Shown here: piece after piece, positions 22,501-34,253 of the stretch
Position numbering within the stretch: the stretch's first letter is position 1
Layout of the letters: the number at the start of each line of letters is the position of its first letter
From: Boesenbergia rotunda
Taxonomy: Eukaryota > Streptophyta > Magnoliopsida > Zingiberales > Zingiberaceae
NCBI GenBank assembly: GCA_024364735.1
Contig: JAGFNQ010006439.1
Span: forward strand, 1 to 64,000
Length of the DNA: 64,000 nt
Direction: 5' to 3'
Position numbers and translations under genes: made by a program
The notes under the pieces: generated by a model
Told to the model about the DNA's origin: nothing
The model's database searches: none
The model's input: only the letters and a program-made list of their open reading frames with translations

Positions 22501-24950
22501 TTGTACTCAATTTCGGCTGATTTGTACTCGATTTCCGCCAATGCGTACTGAAATTGTATCAATTTGTACTCAAAATCCCCATGGCCTTGCCAACTCTTGG
22601 ATAGTCAAATAATAGGGCATACATCATGATCTTATCTTGTTTTCCTAACCTTGGACTCTAACTACAATGGACCTTGCATCAAGATCATGGGAGAGGTATA
22701 GGTTTCCTAACCTTGTACTCGATTTTTATCAATTTGTACTCAATTTTGGCTGATTTGTACTCGATTTCGGCCAATGTGTACTGAAATTGTATCAATTTGT
22801 ACTCAAAATCCCCATGGCCTTGCCAACTTTTGGATAGTCAAATAATAGGGCATACATCATGATCCTATCTTGTTTTCCTAACCTTGTACTCAACTACAAT
22901 GTACTTTGCATCAAGATCATGAGAGAGGTAAGTGATACCTCTGTCATGATCCTATCTTGGTTTCCAAACCTTGGACTCTAACTACAATGGACATTGCATC
23001 AAGATCATGAGAGAGGTATAGGTTTCCTAACCTTGTACTCGATTTTCATCAATTTGTACTCAATTTCGGCTTATTTGTATTCGATTTCGGCCAATGTGTA
23101 CTGAAATTTCATCAATTTGTACACAAAATCGCCATGGCCTTGCCAACTCTTGGATAGTCAAATAATAGGGCGTATATCATGATCCTATCTAGTTTTTCCT
23201 AACCTTGGACTCAACTACAATGGACTTTGCATCAAGATCATGAGAGAGGTATATGTTTCCTAACCTTGTACTCGATTTTCATCAATTTGTACTCAATTTC
23301 GGCTGATTTGTATTCTATTTCCACCAATGTGTACTGAAATTGTATCAATTTGTACTCAAAATTCCCATGGCTTTGCCAACTCTTGGATAGTCAAATAATA
23401 GGGCATACATCATGATCCTATCTTGTTTTCCTAACCTTGGACTCAACTACAATGGACTTTGCATCAAGATCATGAGAGAGGTAAGTGATACCTCTCTCAT
23501 GATCCTATCTTGGTTTCCAAATCTTGGACTCTAACTACAATGGACTTTGCATCAAGATCATGAGAGAGGTATAGGTTTCCTAACCTTGTACTCGATTTTC
23601 ATCAATTTGTACTCAATTTTCGTTGATTTGTAGTCGATTTCCGCCAATGTGTAATGAAATTGGATCAATTTGTACTCAAAATCTCCATGGCCTTGCCAAC
23701 TCTTGGATAGTCAAATAATAGGGCATACATCATGATCCTATCTTGTTTTCCTAACCTTGGACTCAACTATAATGGACTTTGCATCAAGATCATGAGAGAG
23801 GTATAGGTTTCCTAACCTTATACTCGATTTTCATCAATTTGTACTCAATTTCGGTCAATGTGTACTGAAATTGTATCAATTTGTACTCAAAATCCCCATG
23901 GCCTTGCCAACTCTTGGATAGTCAAATAATAGGGCATACATCATGATCCTATCTTGTTTTCCTAACCTTGGAGTCAACTACAATGTACTTTGCATCAAGA
24001 TCATGAGAGAGGTAAGTGATACCTCTCTCATGATCCTATCTTGGTTTCCAGACCTTGGACTCTAACTATAATGGACTTTGCATCAAGATCATGAGAGAGG
24101 TATAGGTTTCCTAACCTTGTACTCGATTTTTATCAATTTGTACTCAATTTCGGCTTATTTGTATTCGATTTCGGCCAATGTGTACCGAAATTGCATCAAT
24201 TTGTACTCAAAATCGCCAAGGCCTTGCCAACTCTTGGATAGTCAAATAATATGGCGTATATCATGATCCTATCTTGTTTTTCCTAACCTTGGACTCAACT
24301 ACAATGGACTTTGCATCAAGATCATGAGAGAGGTATAGGTTTCCTAACCTTGTACTCGATTTTCATCAATTTGTACTCAATTTCAGCTGATTTGTACTCG
24401 ATTTCGGCCAATGTGTACTGAAATTGCATCAATTTGTACTCAAAATCCCCATGGCCTTGTCAACTCTTGGATAGTCAAATAATAGGGCATACATCATGAT
24501 CCTATCTTGTTTTCCTAATCTTGGACTCAACTACAATGGACTTTGCATCAAGATCATGAGAGAGGTATAGATTTCCTAACCTTGTATTCGATTTTCATCA
24601 ATTTGTACTCAATTTTGGCTCATTTGTACTCGATTTCCGCCAATGTGTACTGAAATTGTATCAATTTGTACTCAAAATCCCCATGGCCTTTCCAACTCTT
24701 GGATAGTCAAATAATAGGGCATATATCATGATCCTATCTTGTTTTCCTAACCTTGGACTCAACTACAATGGACTTTGCATCAAGATCATGAGAGAGATAT
24801 AGGTTTCCTAACCTTGTACTCCATTTTCATCAATTTGTACTCAATTTCGGCTGATTTGTACTAAATTTTAGCCAATGTGTACTGAAATTGTATAGTTTTG
24901 TACTCAAAATCCCCATGGCCTTGCCAACTCTTGGATAGTACTGAAATTCT
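19549..24950. repeat. Satellite array 1: alternating ~233 and ~320 bp units
   Basis: Spacing between successive GGATAGTCAAATAATAG motifs (for example 19744, 20064, 20388, 20620, 20940, 21173, 21493, 21726, 22046, 22279, 22599, 22832, 23152, 23385, 23705) alternates about 320 and 233, a higher-order period near 553 bp. Near the right end the pattern becomes 211, 320, 233, 232, 232. The long unit equals the short one plus a duplicated 87 bp piece. Each unit contains five ~21 bp modules with a core of TGTACTCAATTT or TGTACTCGATTT, then CCATGGCCTTGCCAACTC. There is no coding sequence. The left end starts abruptly at the LTR; the right end fades into the 3' flank of the Ulp1-like gene. Confidence 0.95.
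19827..19863. repeat. Perfect hairpin in the long satellite unit (first clear example)
   Basis: Arms GATCATGAGAGAGGTA (19827-19842) and TACCTCTCTCATGATC (19848-19863) are exact reverse complements of 16 bp around the 5-base loop AGTGA. Further copies lie near 20151, 20705, 21257, 22364, 23467 and 24000. Copies near 21811 and 22915 have one mismatch (CTGTCATG). The hairpin sits at the internal junction of the 87 bp duplication. Confidence 0.95.
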
Positions 24951-25766
24951 TACAGCATCTCCAACTTGGCAATGTGTACTGAAATTCTGACAGCATCTCC
25001 AACTTGGCAATGTGTACTGAAATTCTGACAGCATCTCCAACTTTCCATCTCCTTTGTATAATTCTGACAACATCTCCTTTGTATATCCCACAAATGGCAT
25101 GCACATAAAGAGTACACAAATCATAACATTGAGTTTCATAACTGAACAAACATTCATTTTCATAACTAAAACATTCAGTTTCATAACTGAACTCACATAA
25201 CAACAACAACAAATACTCAAGATTTACAGGAATTGTCTTCTATGAAACAAATTCTGCTCGAACAAAGCAAGTGAAGAATATATACCAAAAAGCAAGTAAG
25301 AATACATACTCTACCTGAACACTTTGAATCTCAGATCATATCAAAAGCAAGTGAAGAGCAATCAAAGACATCAACTAAGAAATGAAACAGAATGCCGAAT
25401 GCACCAGAAAAAGAAATGCCCAATAAGATCACATTGACATCACATAGCACATAATCATGCATAAATTTTTCCATAACAAAACATTCATAATCAGCAACAA
25501 AACATCCATAATCAGTAACAAAACATCCATAATCATCCATAATCACATATTTTCTATATTTCAACAACAAAACATCCACTTTCCATAACATTCAGCAACT
25601 CACAACCATAATCACATAGGCTAAAGGTGATGAAGATGAGAATATCTGCAGATACACCAACTTACAACAAATATACGTTTTCCACCAAAAATCATAATCA
25701 CATGGGATTAGTATAGTCTACTTCTTCATAATTCCATTTTCATCTGACAGAATAATCGCTGCCATG
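24951..25766. other. 3' flank of the Ulp1-like gene, copy 1
   Basis: Non-coding. At 24937-25060 lie three copies of a ~38 bp unit (TACTGAAATTCTGACAGCAT), then short CATAACTGAAC-type and CATCCATAATCA-type repeats. Closely similar to 46655-47444 beside copy 2, where the first unit occurs only twice. The minus-strand ORFs here are repeat translations. Confidence 0.75.
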
Positions 25767-25837
25767 TGTGCCCGATACGTATCCATCTTTACCTCTTTTT
25801 CATAATTCCATATTTCATCATCATCAAGCGCCAGACA

Positions 25838-26515
25838 TAGTTTGCAAAATCGCGATCCTAGCGATCCTAGATCATAAATCGATCCAGAATCGCGCAGAAT
25901 CGATTTTCGAGCAGAATCGTAGGATCGTAGGATCGGACAGAATCGGATAGGATCGGACAGGATCGTAGTAGTATCGGAACAGGATCGGTGAAAGCTTTAA
26001 AAGGTCATAACTTTTGATTCGGATTCAACCACGTGACGTATAATATATCAAATCGAAACTCATTCAAATATCTATAGTTAGTTTTAAGGTTGAATTCCAA
26101 AAAATATTATTTAAAGCCATTTCAAAGGCCTAAAAGATTTTTAGTCTTTTTTATTATTATTATTTTTATCTTTTATAGAGTTAGTGTTAGAGTTTTAAGA
26201 TTATTTAAACATCTGTTTAATTATTTTTAGTTAGTTTTTTATCAATAATATTATGTTATATCTTTTTCCTAAAATGATAAATTTTTAGATGTCTATTATC
26301 TAATAGGTTGACAATTAAATTGGATTATCTTGTAATCAATGGAATATTCTTGAAGTTGAACGTGATTATTATCATTACAATGTTAATAGAAATTGTATAT
26401 TCTTTCATTTTAAGGGTTTTTGCTAGGATCATACGATTTTACGATCCGATCCCGACCGATCCGATCCTGACCCCAAATCGATCCTGTGTAGGATCGCGAT
26501 TCTACGAACTATGGT
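25838..26515. mobile_element. Inverted-repeat element (MITE-like, hAT-like), 678 bp, with 8 bp TSD
   Basis: The paralogous site at about 47510-47521 lacks this sequence, so both ends are read directly. GCCAGACA is duplicated at 25830-25837 and 26516-26523. The ends are imperfect inverted repeats (TAGTTTGCAAAATCGCGATCC on the left; the right end is the complement of TAGTTCGTAGAATCGCGATCC). Subterminal regions are packed with AGGATCG / CGATCCT motifs in both orientations (25850-25990, 26425-26500). An 8 bp duplication is typical of hAT elements; 9 bp with one mismatch (Mutator-like) cannot be excluded. No transposase is encoded. Confidence 0.85.
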
Positions 26516-27650
26516 GCCAGACACTCAATCCACAAACAAGTAAAAACACCACAATCGAGTGTTTCGCCTTGGTGACGATACTTTGTTTTTGTTACTGTTA
26601 TTTTCCCAATGTCAAAGCCTGAGAAATTTTTCATGTATCCAGCCAAAAATTCTGCCTGTAAATATTGATTCAGCTGTGAAATTTAATTTTAAGAGTTATT
26701 GAAATACAAATGACGAAACTTACATAAACTTTGGCTATCCCGAAAGCAGCTGGATGAGGCTTGGAGTTCATGGTCTTGAATTTGCCTTCTCTTGTTGAAT
26801 AGAATAACAGATACCAATGTCATCCATAGTTCAAGGGAAAAATAATATATCTGCATCTTGTAAATAAATTTTCATTGAGATGTTTTAATTGATTCCTTGT
26901 CACTGAAGTAAGTTTTCCAACAAATTCTTCATACTCTCCCTTCCGCAGCAATCGATTATTCCTATGTCCTTCCAATTTATCAAGGACTTCTCTCTACATG
27001 TAGAAATAGAATCATATTTCTCATTGTAAACAAAAATTAAAGAATTCAATTGTAAGGTCAAAGAACACCACAAACCTGAACACCCATGTCCATGCCAAAA
27101 ATTTCAAACCCTTTCTTGACACTTTGCTTTCTCATTATTCTCATGTAACAATCAATAATTTCGGATCCAACTGGATTACGAAATAAGAATTCACAGAATT
27201 GGAGGCCATCAAGTACCACATTATCTTCCTCCCACACAACAACACTGCAAATTTGAAAATTTATATAATATTTCACTATAAAGGAATAATATTCTAGAAA
27301 AGGAAACATGTACAAGATTAACATACTCCAACTTATCTCGAGAAAGATATTCTGTTACCATCTCTCGCTCTTCATCTGTTGCTTCTTCATATCCACAAAA
27401 ATTTCTCTTTTCTCTAAATTTATTCATCACATCCGCAATAGCATCCCTTCCAATTGTAGCAACATCTATAGTCATGTCTCCCTATGTAAATAGATTTAAG
27501 AACATAGGAATAAAATAGAAACACGGTAAACAACAAATAAATAAAATTAACTCTATTTTACCGATTCCAGCACTATTGTGTCTACAACTGATGCTAACAC
27601 CTCTTTGCCCGCCTTCTTCCTACGTTTAGGTGTTGTACTCGGCGGCGTAA

Positions 27651-28602
27651 TGAAGGATCGATGTAGGCGTGCAGAGGGGGGGGGGGTGAATGCACTTTCT
27701 TTGATCGTTTTGATCTCTACAAAGATGTTAGCGCAGCGGAAATAATATGCAAAAGAAATAACAATGCTAACAAAGTTCTTTTACTTGGTATCCACCCAGA
27801 TGGGTGACTAATCCAAGGATCCACGCTACGAGCACCACTTTTCACTATCTAAAAGTCTCCTTGAGGTGGAGAAACCTTTACAGCAAAAGCTTCCTCTTTA
27901 CAGATGCAGAAATATGATGAAGGAAGCAAAGATCACTCTACAATTGGGCAGCACTTCGTTACTGTACGGAACTGTCCATGCATGTGTAACGAGGAGCTCC
28001 TTTTATAGGTGAAAAGGACAGACTCGCAGTCTGTCCAGCCCCGCACCAGTCGACTGCCCTCGGGGCAGTCGACTGGCCCAGCAATAAATGTTGTCCAACG
28101 GCTAGCAAACAGCTAGCAAACGGCTAGTTTCGGGGTATACCAATCGACTGCCCCAAGGCCAGTCGACTGGTCCGAAGCTGTGAATTTTCTGTGGGTTTTG
28201 GCAGTCGACTACCTCTGGGCCAGTCGACTGCCTTGCCTCCCAGCTCAGCTCTAGCCACTCCGGACCTTCTCCTTCGCGTATGCCTTCAGGTCTGCTCCAT
28301 TGGTTCGCCCTTTGAAGTCCTCTTCCTCTGGCTATCGTCCTTCGGATGCGCACGCAAGCCTTCCCTTGGCTTGCCTCCATGCCACCCTTCACGTGTGCTC
28401 TTAAAGTCCACTTCCCGACTTGCCCTTGGAGCTCTCCTCCCTCGGCTCTCGTCCCTCGGATAGGTCCACCAAGTGTGATTCTCCAAGTCCTGCAAACTCA
28501 ATCACACAAATCAAATACAACATAACACTCTAACTTTAAACCTATTCGCCCACACATCAAAACCATGATCTTCCAATCATTTAAGGGCCGATTGCCTCAA
28601 CA
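27651..28602 (-). mobile_element. Sirevirus family B 3' LTR of an internal-deletion derivative
   Basis: Minus-strand LTR of 952 bp (TGAAGGATCG ... GCCTCAACA on the plus strand), preceded by the target duplication CGTAA (27646-27650). It differs from its partner at 30896-31847 at roughly 2% of positions in the stretch compared by eye, indicating a fairly recent insertion. Confidence 0.92.
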
Positions 28603-29090
28603 ATCTCCCCCTTTTTGATGTGTGACAATATGTTTAAGTTAGAGATAAATAACAACAATAGCAATAATAAAAGATTGCAATTGAAACATTATGAGACATA
28701 ATAACCCTAAGAGGTAACCTCCCCCTTAACCTATGTCTTCTCTACAGTTTCAATTCTAATCACGTTCCAAGTTAAGTTTCCACTTAACAACAACAATATA
28801 TATAAGAATGTAAGACATATTCGAACCTAAGAGGTACCTCCCCCTTAATCCATGTCTTCTCTCCAGATTTTAACCTTTCAAGGTCTAAGTTAGACAAAAT
28901 ACCTAAAATCATCCATTTTAAGTTAAAATTCTAACTTAAACGACCTATTCTCCCCCTTTGACACCATCAAAATGATTGCCTCAAGCAACCAAACCCTATG
29001 ACATCAAATGCGAGAATTACTGATTTATAAAATTTCTCACAGTTGCTGAAAAACAGGCGTGCCAGTCGACTGAATAAACTAAAACATTGT
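28603..29090 (-). mobile_element. Sirevirus 3' UTR with repeated polypurine tracts
   Basis: Complements of polypurine tracts occur next to the LTR (CTCCCCCTTTTTG, 28605-28617) and again as CTCCCCCTTAA near 28722 and 28850 and CTCCCCCTTTGAC near 28950. The multiplied tracts are a Sirevirus hallmark. No coding sequence is visible. Confidence 0.75.
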
Positions 29091-30555
29091 AATTCAAATA
29101 ACTAAATTGTCTCGTCTCAAGGATCTCTCCAAAATCAGCCACCACACACACTTTACTCAGCACCGCCTCGTCGCCTTCCTTCAGAATTGCTTGCCTTTAC
29201 CTTTATCTGCAGTAAGAGGAAATGCAACTAGTAAGCAAAAAGCTTAGTAAGTACTATCTAGCTCACAAAATCTCGAAATGTGCAAACATGTTTCTTGATC
29301 AATATGAAAATCATATGAGATACTTATATGCTTGAAAGAAAACTAAGAACATGTATAACTCAAAACATGCATACTCAAGCATTAATAAATCTCAATTTAC
29401 TTTTCTTGGCTCAACTTGAAACTTTAGCTATTCTTTAACTTTTTGAAAACTCTTTAAACTTTAGAAACTTTGCTAAAGCATATACTTGAAAATAATAATC
29501 ACTCGGATCCACTGAAGACGTAAGTACCATCTCATGCGCGTTCCCTAAAAGGTTGGGGTAGCGAGCCACCAATCCTAATAGAGCAGACCTTGGTCTACCA
29601 GGGCCAAGACCTTGGAATTGGACACCTGGATTTCTTTAATGACGCCCTTGGACGCCGGGTACTGGCCTTAGAAAATAAAATAGCTTTTCTTTCTTTTCTT
29701 TCTTATCTGTAAATGCCTTGGCATTTTCTCGAGCACCTTGCGTGCTAAAATCCCTAAGTCTTGACTTTTGGGGATTTCTTAAGGCCTTGGCCTTTTCTTT
29801 TCTTATCTTTATCTTCTCTTTTCTTTTCTCATAACTTTCTTAGCCCCTAATCTCACATAGGGTGCTTTATCAAACTTATACAAGCATATAATGAACTAAG
29901 ATCACATGCAAAAACTTAAACAAAAAGGAAATATCTCTTTTAAAAACTTTTAAGGGAAATTCTTGCGGAAAAACCGCCTCTTACTGCAGGTGAGCAGTAC
30001 TTACCTTGATATCTTGGACTTACAACCAAGAACGGCGTCGAAGGTTCCAGAGAAACTCGAAGTCTCGGAGATTTCTTCGCGCTCACGCGTTCCTCTCGTC
30101 GTGGGGATTCCGAATATTGGAAGATCTCTCGGAGGAGAGCCTTGGCCGGCCACCGGAGGAAGCTTTAGGGCTTGGTGTGTTTTCGCCCAAGGGAGGAGAG
30201 AGAGACGGCGTGAGGGTTTGGGGGAAGAAAATAAAACTTCTCTCCTTAATTATCTATTTATACTTATGGGGGCGAATTTACCTAATTATACCTTATCTAT
30301 TGTTTCGCTCAATCTGTTTCAACAAAACCAACCCAACGCAGCTGGTCCGCCCACTCTTCTCTCACAGCGCAGGTGAAGGGTTCGAACCCCCTGCTGCCCT
30401 TAAATGTTTTTCCTTTTTTTAAATATACTAAACAGACTCGGAAAATTCCATAAAAATATTCTAAAAATCCCTAAAAATATCTAGAATATTTCTAAACCAT
30501 TTTTAATAATTCTAAGGACTCTAAGAACTAAAAATGGGAATTTTGGGGCGTTACA
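29090..30555 (-). mobile_element. Gypsy-type LTR embedded in the Sirevirus derivative
   Basis: Read on the minus strand it starts TGTAACGCCCC at 30555, has a TATAAATAG box near 30270 and a C-rich leader with a CAAGGTAAG donor-like site near 30005, and resembles chromovirus LTRs such as 165-2782 in layout. The left boundary near 29090 is only approximate. No gypsy coding region is attached, so this is a solo LTR or a recombined fragment. The ORFs at 29963-30422 lie inside it and are not genes. GGTTCGAACC near 30380 resembles a tRNA T-arm but no tRNA is present. Confidence 0.55.
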
Positions 30556-30838
30556 TGAACGACCCCACCTTGTTCAGTTGCTCCTTTGAGAGCCCGCATT
30601 ACAGTGTGGTGGTGGCCTTGGCATTTGACTGCGCCCTCTTCATCACCTCCTTAGACCATGTTCTCATAGGTGTTGGGTCTCCTCTTTCATCGATGGGTGC
30701 TTCGAAGCCATCTGCAACACTTATCCAAGTTTCTATGTCATTCATAAGATAGTACTGCATCCTACCTTTCCAGTACGCGAAGTCGTTGCCGTCGAAGAAT
30801 GGTGGTCGTGCGGTGGAGTATCCCTCTTGAAACGCCAT
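30556..30838 (-). pseudogene. gag: Sirevirus gag 5' fragment
   Basis: About 94 codons from the ATG at 30838, nearly identical to the N terminus of the Gag at 13559 (MAFQEGYSTARPPF ... MRTWSKEVMKRAQ). It stops where the gypsy LTR begins. All other gag and all pol sequence is missing, so the element is non-autonomous. Confidence 0.9.
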
Positions 30839-30882
30839 TACAATTGCTCCGGTTGACTGTTAGATCTTCCGAAACGCACCGG

Positions 30883-30894
30883 CTCTGATACCAA
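30883..30894 (-). other. Primer-binding site of the Sirevirus derivative
   Basis: The minus strand reads TGGTATCAGAGC next to the 5' LTR, the same tRNA-Met-type site as at 13504. Confidence 0.85.
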
Positions 30895-30895
30895 C

Positions 30896-31847
30896 TGAAG
30901 GATCGATGTAGGCGTGCAGAGGGGGGGGGGGTGAATGCACTTTCTTTGATCGTTTTGATCTCTACAAAGATGTTAGCTCAGCGGAAATAATATGTAAAAG
31001 AAATAACAATGCTAACAAAGTTCTTTTACTTGGTATCCACCCAGATGGGTGATTAATCCAAGGATCCACGCTACGAGCACCACTTTTCACTATCGAAAAG
31101 TCTCCTTGAGGTGGAGAAACCTTTACAGCAAAAGCTTTCTCTTTACAGATGCAGAAATATGATGAAGGAAGCAAAGATCACTCTACAATTGGGCAGCACT
31201 TCGTTACTGTACGGAACTGTCCATGCACGTGTAACGAGGAGCTCCTTTTATAGGTGAAAAGGACAGACTCGCAGTCTGTCCAGCCCCGCACCAGTCGACT
31301 GCCCCGAGGGCAGTTGACTGGCCCAGCAATAAATGCTGTCCAACAGCTAGCAAACAGCTAGCCAACGGCTAGTTTCGGGGTATACCAGTCGACTGCCCCA
31401 AGGCCAGTCGACTGGTCCGAAGATGCGAACTTTCTGTGGGTTTTGGCAGTCGACTGCCTCTGGGCCAGTCGTCTGCCCTGCCTCCCAGCTCAGCTCCAGC
31501 CACTCCGGACCTTCTCCTTCGCGTATGCCTTCAGGTCTGCTCCCTTGGTTCGCCCTTTGAAGTCCTCTTCCTCTGGCTATCGTCCCTCGGATGCGCACGC
31601 AAGCCTTCCCTTGGCTTGCCTCCATGCCACCCTTCACGTGTGCCCTTGAAGTCCACTTCCCGACTTGCCCTTGGAGCTCTCCTCCCTCGGCTCTCGTCCC
31701 TCGGATAGGTCCACCAAGTGTGATTCTCCAAGTCATGCAAACTCAATCACACAAATCAAATACAACATAACACTCTAACTTTAAACATATTCGCCCACAC
31801 ATCAAAACCATGATCTTCCAATCATTTAAGGGTCGATTGCCTCAACA
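30896..31847 (-). mobile_element. Sirevirus family B 5' LTR of the internal-deletion derivative
   Basis: 952 bp, partner of 27651-28602, followed by the second copy of the target duplication CGTAA (31848-31852). The uninterrupted site in the other Ulp1 copy (near 48660) has a single CGTAA, confirming a clean 5 bp retroelement insertion. Its U3 carries the AGTCGACT palindromes of the family. Confidence 0.92.
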
Positions 31848-33896
31848 CGTAACATATATTTCAGCCTTTTTTTTCTTCATTCTGTCTGCCCTTGTCCTTA
31901 CTGTCATTGCAATAGAGAACACAAATTGCTCTACTGATGCAATATTCTTTTCAACCGGCACTTCAACAAACCCAGCAATTTCACCTTCAATGGAGTCTTT
32001 AACTTCATCTCTCTTGTTCTCTTCTGACCCACTGATATCATCAATCTGTGGTTGTGGCTCACCATCAAACTCTTTTGCCATTGGTTCAGTATTGGCCCAA
32101 CTTGTACCAGCAATCATTCCACCACATTTAACACATTCTGAGCCATGAAAAAATTACAAGATTCTTGTAGCAAATAAATATTTTCTCAACTTCATTTAAC
32201 AAAATACGTATTTATTGATAATATTACCAAAAAACTTGCTCGCCTTTGATAAAACAGTTTATCTTCATCCGAAAATGGTACAATGGACAACACCTTTTCA
32301 CAATTAAAATTAAAAGGTCACTATAATTTATCATATTTGAGTATGTCTATTATAAAATATGAACTTACTTTACTATAGTCAATGACATTCAATAACCTCT
32401 CCGCTAAATGAGGTTTGGTAGGTATCTTACTTTCCCCCCAACGGAATAACCTGGGAAAAGTATGTAGCGAATGTACAACTCCAAGAGAAGGTACTCTTTC
32501 ATATAACCATGCCTAAATAAATAAATTTATTAGTATAACAGAACAAAACATAATAAAAACATACTAAAAAAACTCACCATCAATCGAACAGTTGAACCAT
32601 CTAAATACTTCTTTCTTCTAACATTTCCTTCACCCTTTCCAATATATTTCATAATTTGGTTGTTCAAAAATCTATAAGCCGCATCTCCCCATGAATATTC
32701 AAAGAAGGTGGTCAGGTCATCAATGTATGGCATAATGAATTGAGGTGTTGAGTAATTGGCCACAGGAAAAATGATACAATTAAACACTAAACAAATAAAC
32801 ATCCTAACAAAATCATCCACATCTGAGTTACTCTCTGATCCAGCTAAAGAGGATAGTCTATCATAGATTACACTTCTGGTCACGTTGCCAACTTTCCCAG
32901 AGAAATACTGAGCAACAAATTTAGACTCCAAATTCACATCTAAATCAACTGGTTGCCCTGCATAACGCAAGCCAAGAACAATGGAAAACTCTGGTGATGT
33001 AAAGGGAACAATAATATTTTTACCAAACACAAATGAACGAGATTGCAACTGAAATCTTTTTAAAATTACATCAACTTTGGAGCAGCTGATCGCTAATTTG
33101 GGCATCTTAAGCCATATACCAAATGGAGTGTTTTGAATACTCTCCTTTTGCTTATCAATCATTTTCGGTCCCACTTCATCCATTACAGCTCTAAAAAAAG
33201 TAGGTGAACACCGAAACTGAGCTTTTTTCCCACTGTTAACCTCTTTAGCATCTTTGTTAATCTTTGCTTCTTTCCTAGTCTTCACCATCTTTGATTCTGT
33301 TCAACCCTTACTCAAAATATCCAACACAATTTTAGTATTTAGACCATAAAGTAAACTGAAAATTAATCAAGTAAACATTTGCCTACTTACAAACAATAAA
33401 CATTCAATTTAATAATATTAGAAAAAATTTAATATCATCATTAAACATGAACAATTGCCTATTTATCTATAGAAATGGCAATTGCTGGCAATTGCCTATT
33501 TACCTCCCTCTCACCACTTATCTATAATCAAGGAATTCTTAAATTTTTAAAGAATGATGCAAATAGTATTGATAAATTGAAATCTCATAGGAATAGTAAC
33601 AATATACTCATAATAGGGTGAAGTTGTACTTAATCAATCACTAATCTTTTTTTAAACGAATAGGGAAATAAGAAAGACGATAATTAGAGAGTTCTGACTA
33701 ATAGATAAAAAATCTACAAAAATTGCTTGGCTTCAACTCTATCTCCGGCGACAAAGCTTGATTCAGTCTCCTCGTCGGTGGGTTGATGGATCTACACGGC
33801 TATAATCTTGCTTCACATTGTGTCGGGAAGAAATGGGGGAGAGGGAAATGGTCGACTTGCCTTGATTTCGCTGGTTAGGGTTTACGAGATTAAGTC

Positions 33897-34070
33897 GTCA
33901 AGAAATCTGGGAAGAAGGAAATTGAGGAGAGGAAGCTGGCTTGATTTCGCCGGTGAAGGACGCCGAGAATATGTCGTCAAGAAATCGCGGGAGAAGGAAA
34001 TTGAAGAGAGGAAGCTGGCTTGATTTTTCCGGTGAAGGACGCCGAGAATATGTCGGGAAGAAAACAGGGG
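33897..34070. repeat. 79 bp tandem repeat upstream of the Ulp1-like gene, copy 1
   Basis: Two full units and a partial third, each containing GAAGCTGGCTTGATTTCGCC and GACGCCGAGAATATGTCG (33960 and 34039, spaced 79 bp). The same repeat occurs at 50690-50870 in copy 2. It lies 0.6-0.8 kb upstream of the start codon on the minus strand and makes plus-strand frames that look coding but are repetitive. Confidence 0.85.
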
Positions 34071-34253
34071 AAAACGAAACTGCGGGAGAAGAAATGCGGG
34101 AAAACCAAATGCGGGAAAAGTAAGAAGGGTATATTAGCAAATTTATGTATTGGGGAGTTAAAACTAAAAAGTAGGGACTTAAAACATTTGTTTCCTTACC
34201 TGGGGAGCGGACACAAAGACAACTTTTGGATTAGGGATTTATCTCTAATTTCC

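Larger units (their letters stand above)
25767..33288 (-). pseudogene. Ulp1-like cysteine protease gene, copy 1, split by two insertions
   Basis: Same eight-exon structure as the copy at 47445-50093. Exons on the minus strand: 33288-32578, 32512-32369, 32293-32228, 32144-31848 continuing after an insertion from 27650, 27481-27327, 27244-27076, 26993-26724, and 26655-26516 continuing at 25837. Exon 4 is split by a Sirevirus derivative (27651-31847) and exon 8 by an inverted-repeat element (25838-26515). The acceptor before exon 4 reads AT instead of AG. Near the 3' end one extra base relative to copy 2 (around 25778) shifts the frame. Where copy 2 has a stop in exon 4, this copy keeps an open codon. 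The catalytic region retains His in GWHW and has Asn where Asp is expected. Confidence 0.8.

Noticed and set aside
19549..24950. CRISPR-like array
   Set aside because: Units are 233-320 bp, contiguous and without unique spacers, in a plant genome; it is a satellite.
24861..25220. Minus-strand Cys/Met-rich ORFs next to the satellite (and 46499-46924)
   Set aside because: They arise from short tandem repeats in the 3' flank and do not share a conserved frame with the gene.
30360..30410. tRNA-like T-arm (GGTTCGAACC)
   Set aside because: No matching acceptor, D or anticodon arms; it lies in a gypsy LTR.
29963..30422. Two overlapping ORFs of about 137 codons
   Set aside because: They lie in the leader of the gypsy LTR, overlap in different frames and show no domain.
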